Origin: Chloroflexota bacterium
Lineage (GTDB): Bacteria > Chloroflexota > Anaerolineae > Caldilineales > Caldilineaceae
NCBI GenBank assembly: GCA_003577005.1
Contig: QEUW01000437.1
Location: forward strand, 1 to 6,131
Direction: 5' to 3'
Length of the DNA stretch: 6,131 nucleotides
Below the pieces are notes generated by a model. The model was not told the origin of the DNA and did no database searches. It worked only from the letters and a program-made list of their open reading frames with translations. The position numbers and the translations under genes are program-made. Below, piece after piece: positions 5,703 through 6,131 of this stretch. How positions within the stretch are numbered: position 1 is the first letter of the stretch; the number at the start of each line of letters is the position of its first letter.

Positions 5703-5736
5703 AAACAAAAAGCGCTGTAGCGGAATGCCACAGCGC
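5703..5736 (-). terminator. Intrinsic terminator of recA
   Basis: Arms 5712-5721 and 5727-5736 form a 10-bp stem with one G-U pair and a 5-base loop. The minus strand then reads TTTTTGTTT. It lies 131 bases after the recA stop and about 76 before the rny start. Confidence 0.88.
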
Positions 5737-5741
5737 AACGG

Positions 5742-5781
5742 CCATCGTTTGCTCGATGCTCAACGAGACGAGCGACGATGG
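5742..5781 (-). other. Two-part stem-loop in the recA 3' region
   Basis: CCATCGT (5742-5748) pairs with ACGATGG (5775-5781), and inside a small TT/G internal loop GCTCG (5751-5755) pairs with CGAGC (5769-5773). It stands just upstream of the recA terminator in the transcript and has no T-run. Confidence 0.4.
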
Positions 5782-5790
5782 AAGTTCTAA

Positions 5791-5812
5791 CCAGGAACGA
5801 TTCACTTCCTGG
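5791..5812 (-). other. 7-bp hairpin in the recA 3' region
   Basis: CCAGGAA (5791-5797) and TTCCTGG (5806-5812) pair perfectly around 8 bases. No T-run follows. Confidence 0.4.
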
Positions 5813-5837
5813 CGATTGCATTGGAACTGGCTCACAC

Positions 5838-5852
5838 GGGCGCATAACGCCC
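5838..5852 (-). other. Small GC hairpin after the recA stop
   Basis: GGGCG (5838-5842) and CGCCC (5848-5852) pair around CATAA, 15 bases after the recA stop. Short enough to be chance alone, but it is the first of four hairpins in the recA-rny spacer. Confidence 0.3.
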
Positions 5853-5867
5853 TGGCACTCGACAAGG

Positions 5868-6131
5868 TTAGACGCTCAAGGTAACGGCGCTGGCAGCAGC
5901 CAGTTCACCATTGAGCGGTTGGGACACATCGGCTGGCACAAGACCAGTCTGGGCGCGAATCAGAGCGTCGATCTGTTGAGCGATTGCAGGATTGGCGCGG
6001 AGAAATTCCTTCGCCGCCTCTCGCCCCTGACCAATGATCTCTTCATTGAAGCGAAAATAGGCGCCCCGCTTTGAGAGGATGTCGTACTCGACGGCCAGAT
6101 CGAGGATATCGCCGCTGGTGCTGATGCCTTC
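5868..6131 (-). CDS. recA: RecA recombinase, C-terminal 87 residues (5' end outside window)
   Basis: Reading from the right edge on the minus strand, codon-aligned at 6131, gives 87 residues to the TAA at 5870-5868. The sequence GISTSGDILDLAVEYDIL, then an aromatic GAYFRFNEE strand, IGQGREAAKEFL and a final amphipathic helix, are the RecA C-terminal domain that follows the ATPase core. RecA forms filaments on single-stranded DNA for recombinational repair and triggers LexA cleavage. The ATPase motifs lie outside the window. The tail of about 24 residues after QTGL is not the acidic run of E. coli RecA; it holds only one Asp and one Glu and is mainly small and hydrophobic. recA followed by rny and spoVS on one strand recalls Bacillus, but an intrinsic terminator separates recA from rny. 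Confidence 0.93.
   Translation of the reverse strand, partial: EGISTSGDILDLAVEYDILSKRGAYFRFNEEIIGQGREAAKEFLRANPAIAQQIDALIRAQTGLVPADVSQPLNGELAAASAVTLSV

Noticed and set aside
5628..5738. A longer RNase Y starting at 5738
   Set aside because: It would begin in the recA terminator, has no ribosome-binding site, and adds 37 residues before the normal membrane helix.
5778..6074. A 98-residue plus-strand open frame
   Set aside because: Antisense to the recA 3' end, which reads as an unmistakable RecA C-terminal domain.

Overview
The window is a housekeeping stretch of chromosome from a moderately GC-rich bacterium. I favour a member of the Chloroflexota, probably a Chloroflexales-like lineage. 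The reasons are the protein sequence style, RNase Y, RicT (YaaT) and SpoVS occurring together outside an obvious Firmicutes base composition, and Shine-Dalgarno-led genes with GTG starts. There is no rRNA or other marker, so this placement is an inference.

Layout. Bases 1-692 (minus) hold the first 230 codons of a lipoprotein that looks like an ABC-transporter solute-binding protein; its 3' end lies outside the window. A 234-base divergent promoter region follows. Next comes a plus-strand pair: holB (DNA polymerase III delta' subunit, 927-1973) and ricT/yaaT (PSP1 family, 2040-3062). The pair ends at a strong, probably bidirectional hairpin terminator (3118-3150). Three minus-strand genes converge on that hairpin: recA (only the last 87 codons, 5868-6131), rny (RNase Y, 4056-5627) and spoVS (3320-3607). 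recA and rny are each followed by a well-formed intrinsic terminator, so the three minus genes look like separate transcription units rather than one operon.

Biological links. holB next to yaaT, and recA, rny and spoVS in that order, both echo gene order known from Bacillus. Here the two clusters face each other. RicT and RNase Y are functional partners in Bacillus subtilis, where RicT with RicA and RicF forms an Fe-S complex that steers RNase Y. Finding both in one 6-kb window, without ricA or ricF visible, is the most interesting context here. Around spoVS the non-coding DNA is unusually structured: a 16-bp hairpin and an alternative pairing in its 3' region, and a 448-base AT-rich upstream region with helically spaced T-tracts, a perfect TATAAT and a leader inverted repeat. 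The recA-rny spacer carries four successive hairpins. I see no mobile element, CRISPR array, tRNA or rRNA, and no convincing unknown multi-gene system.
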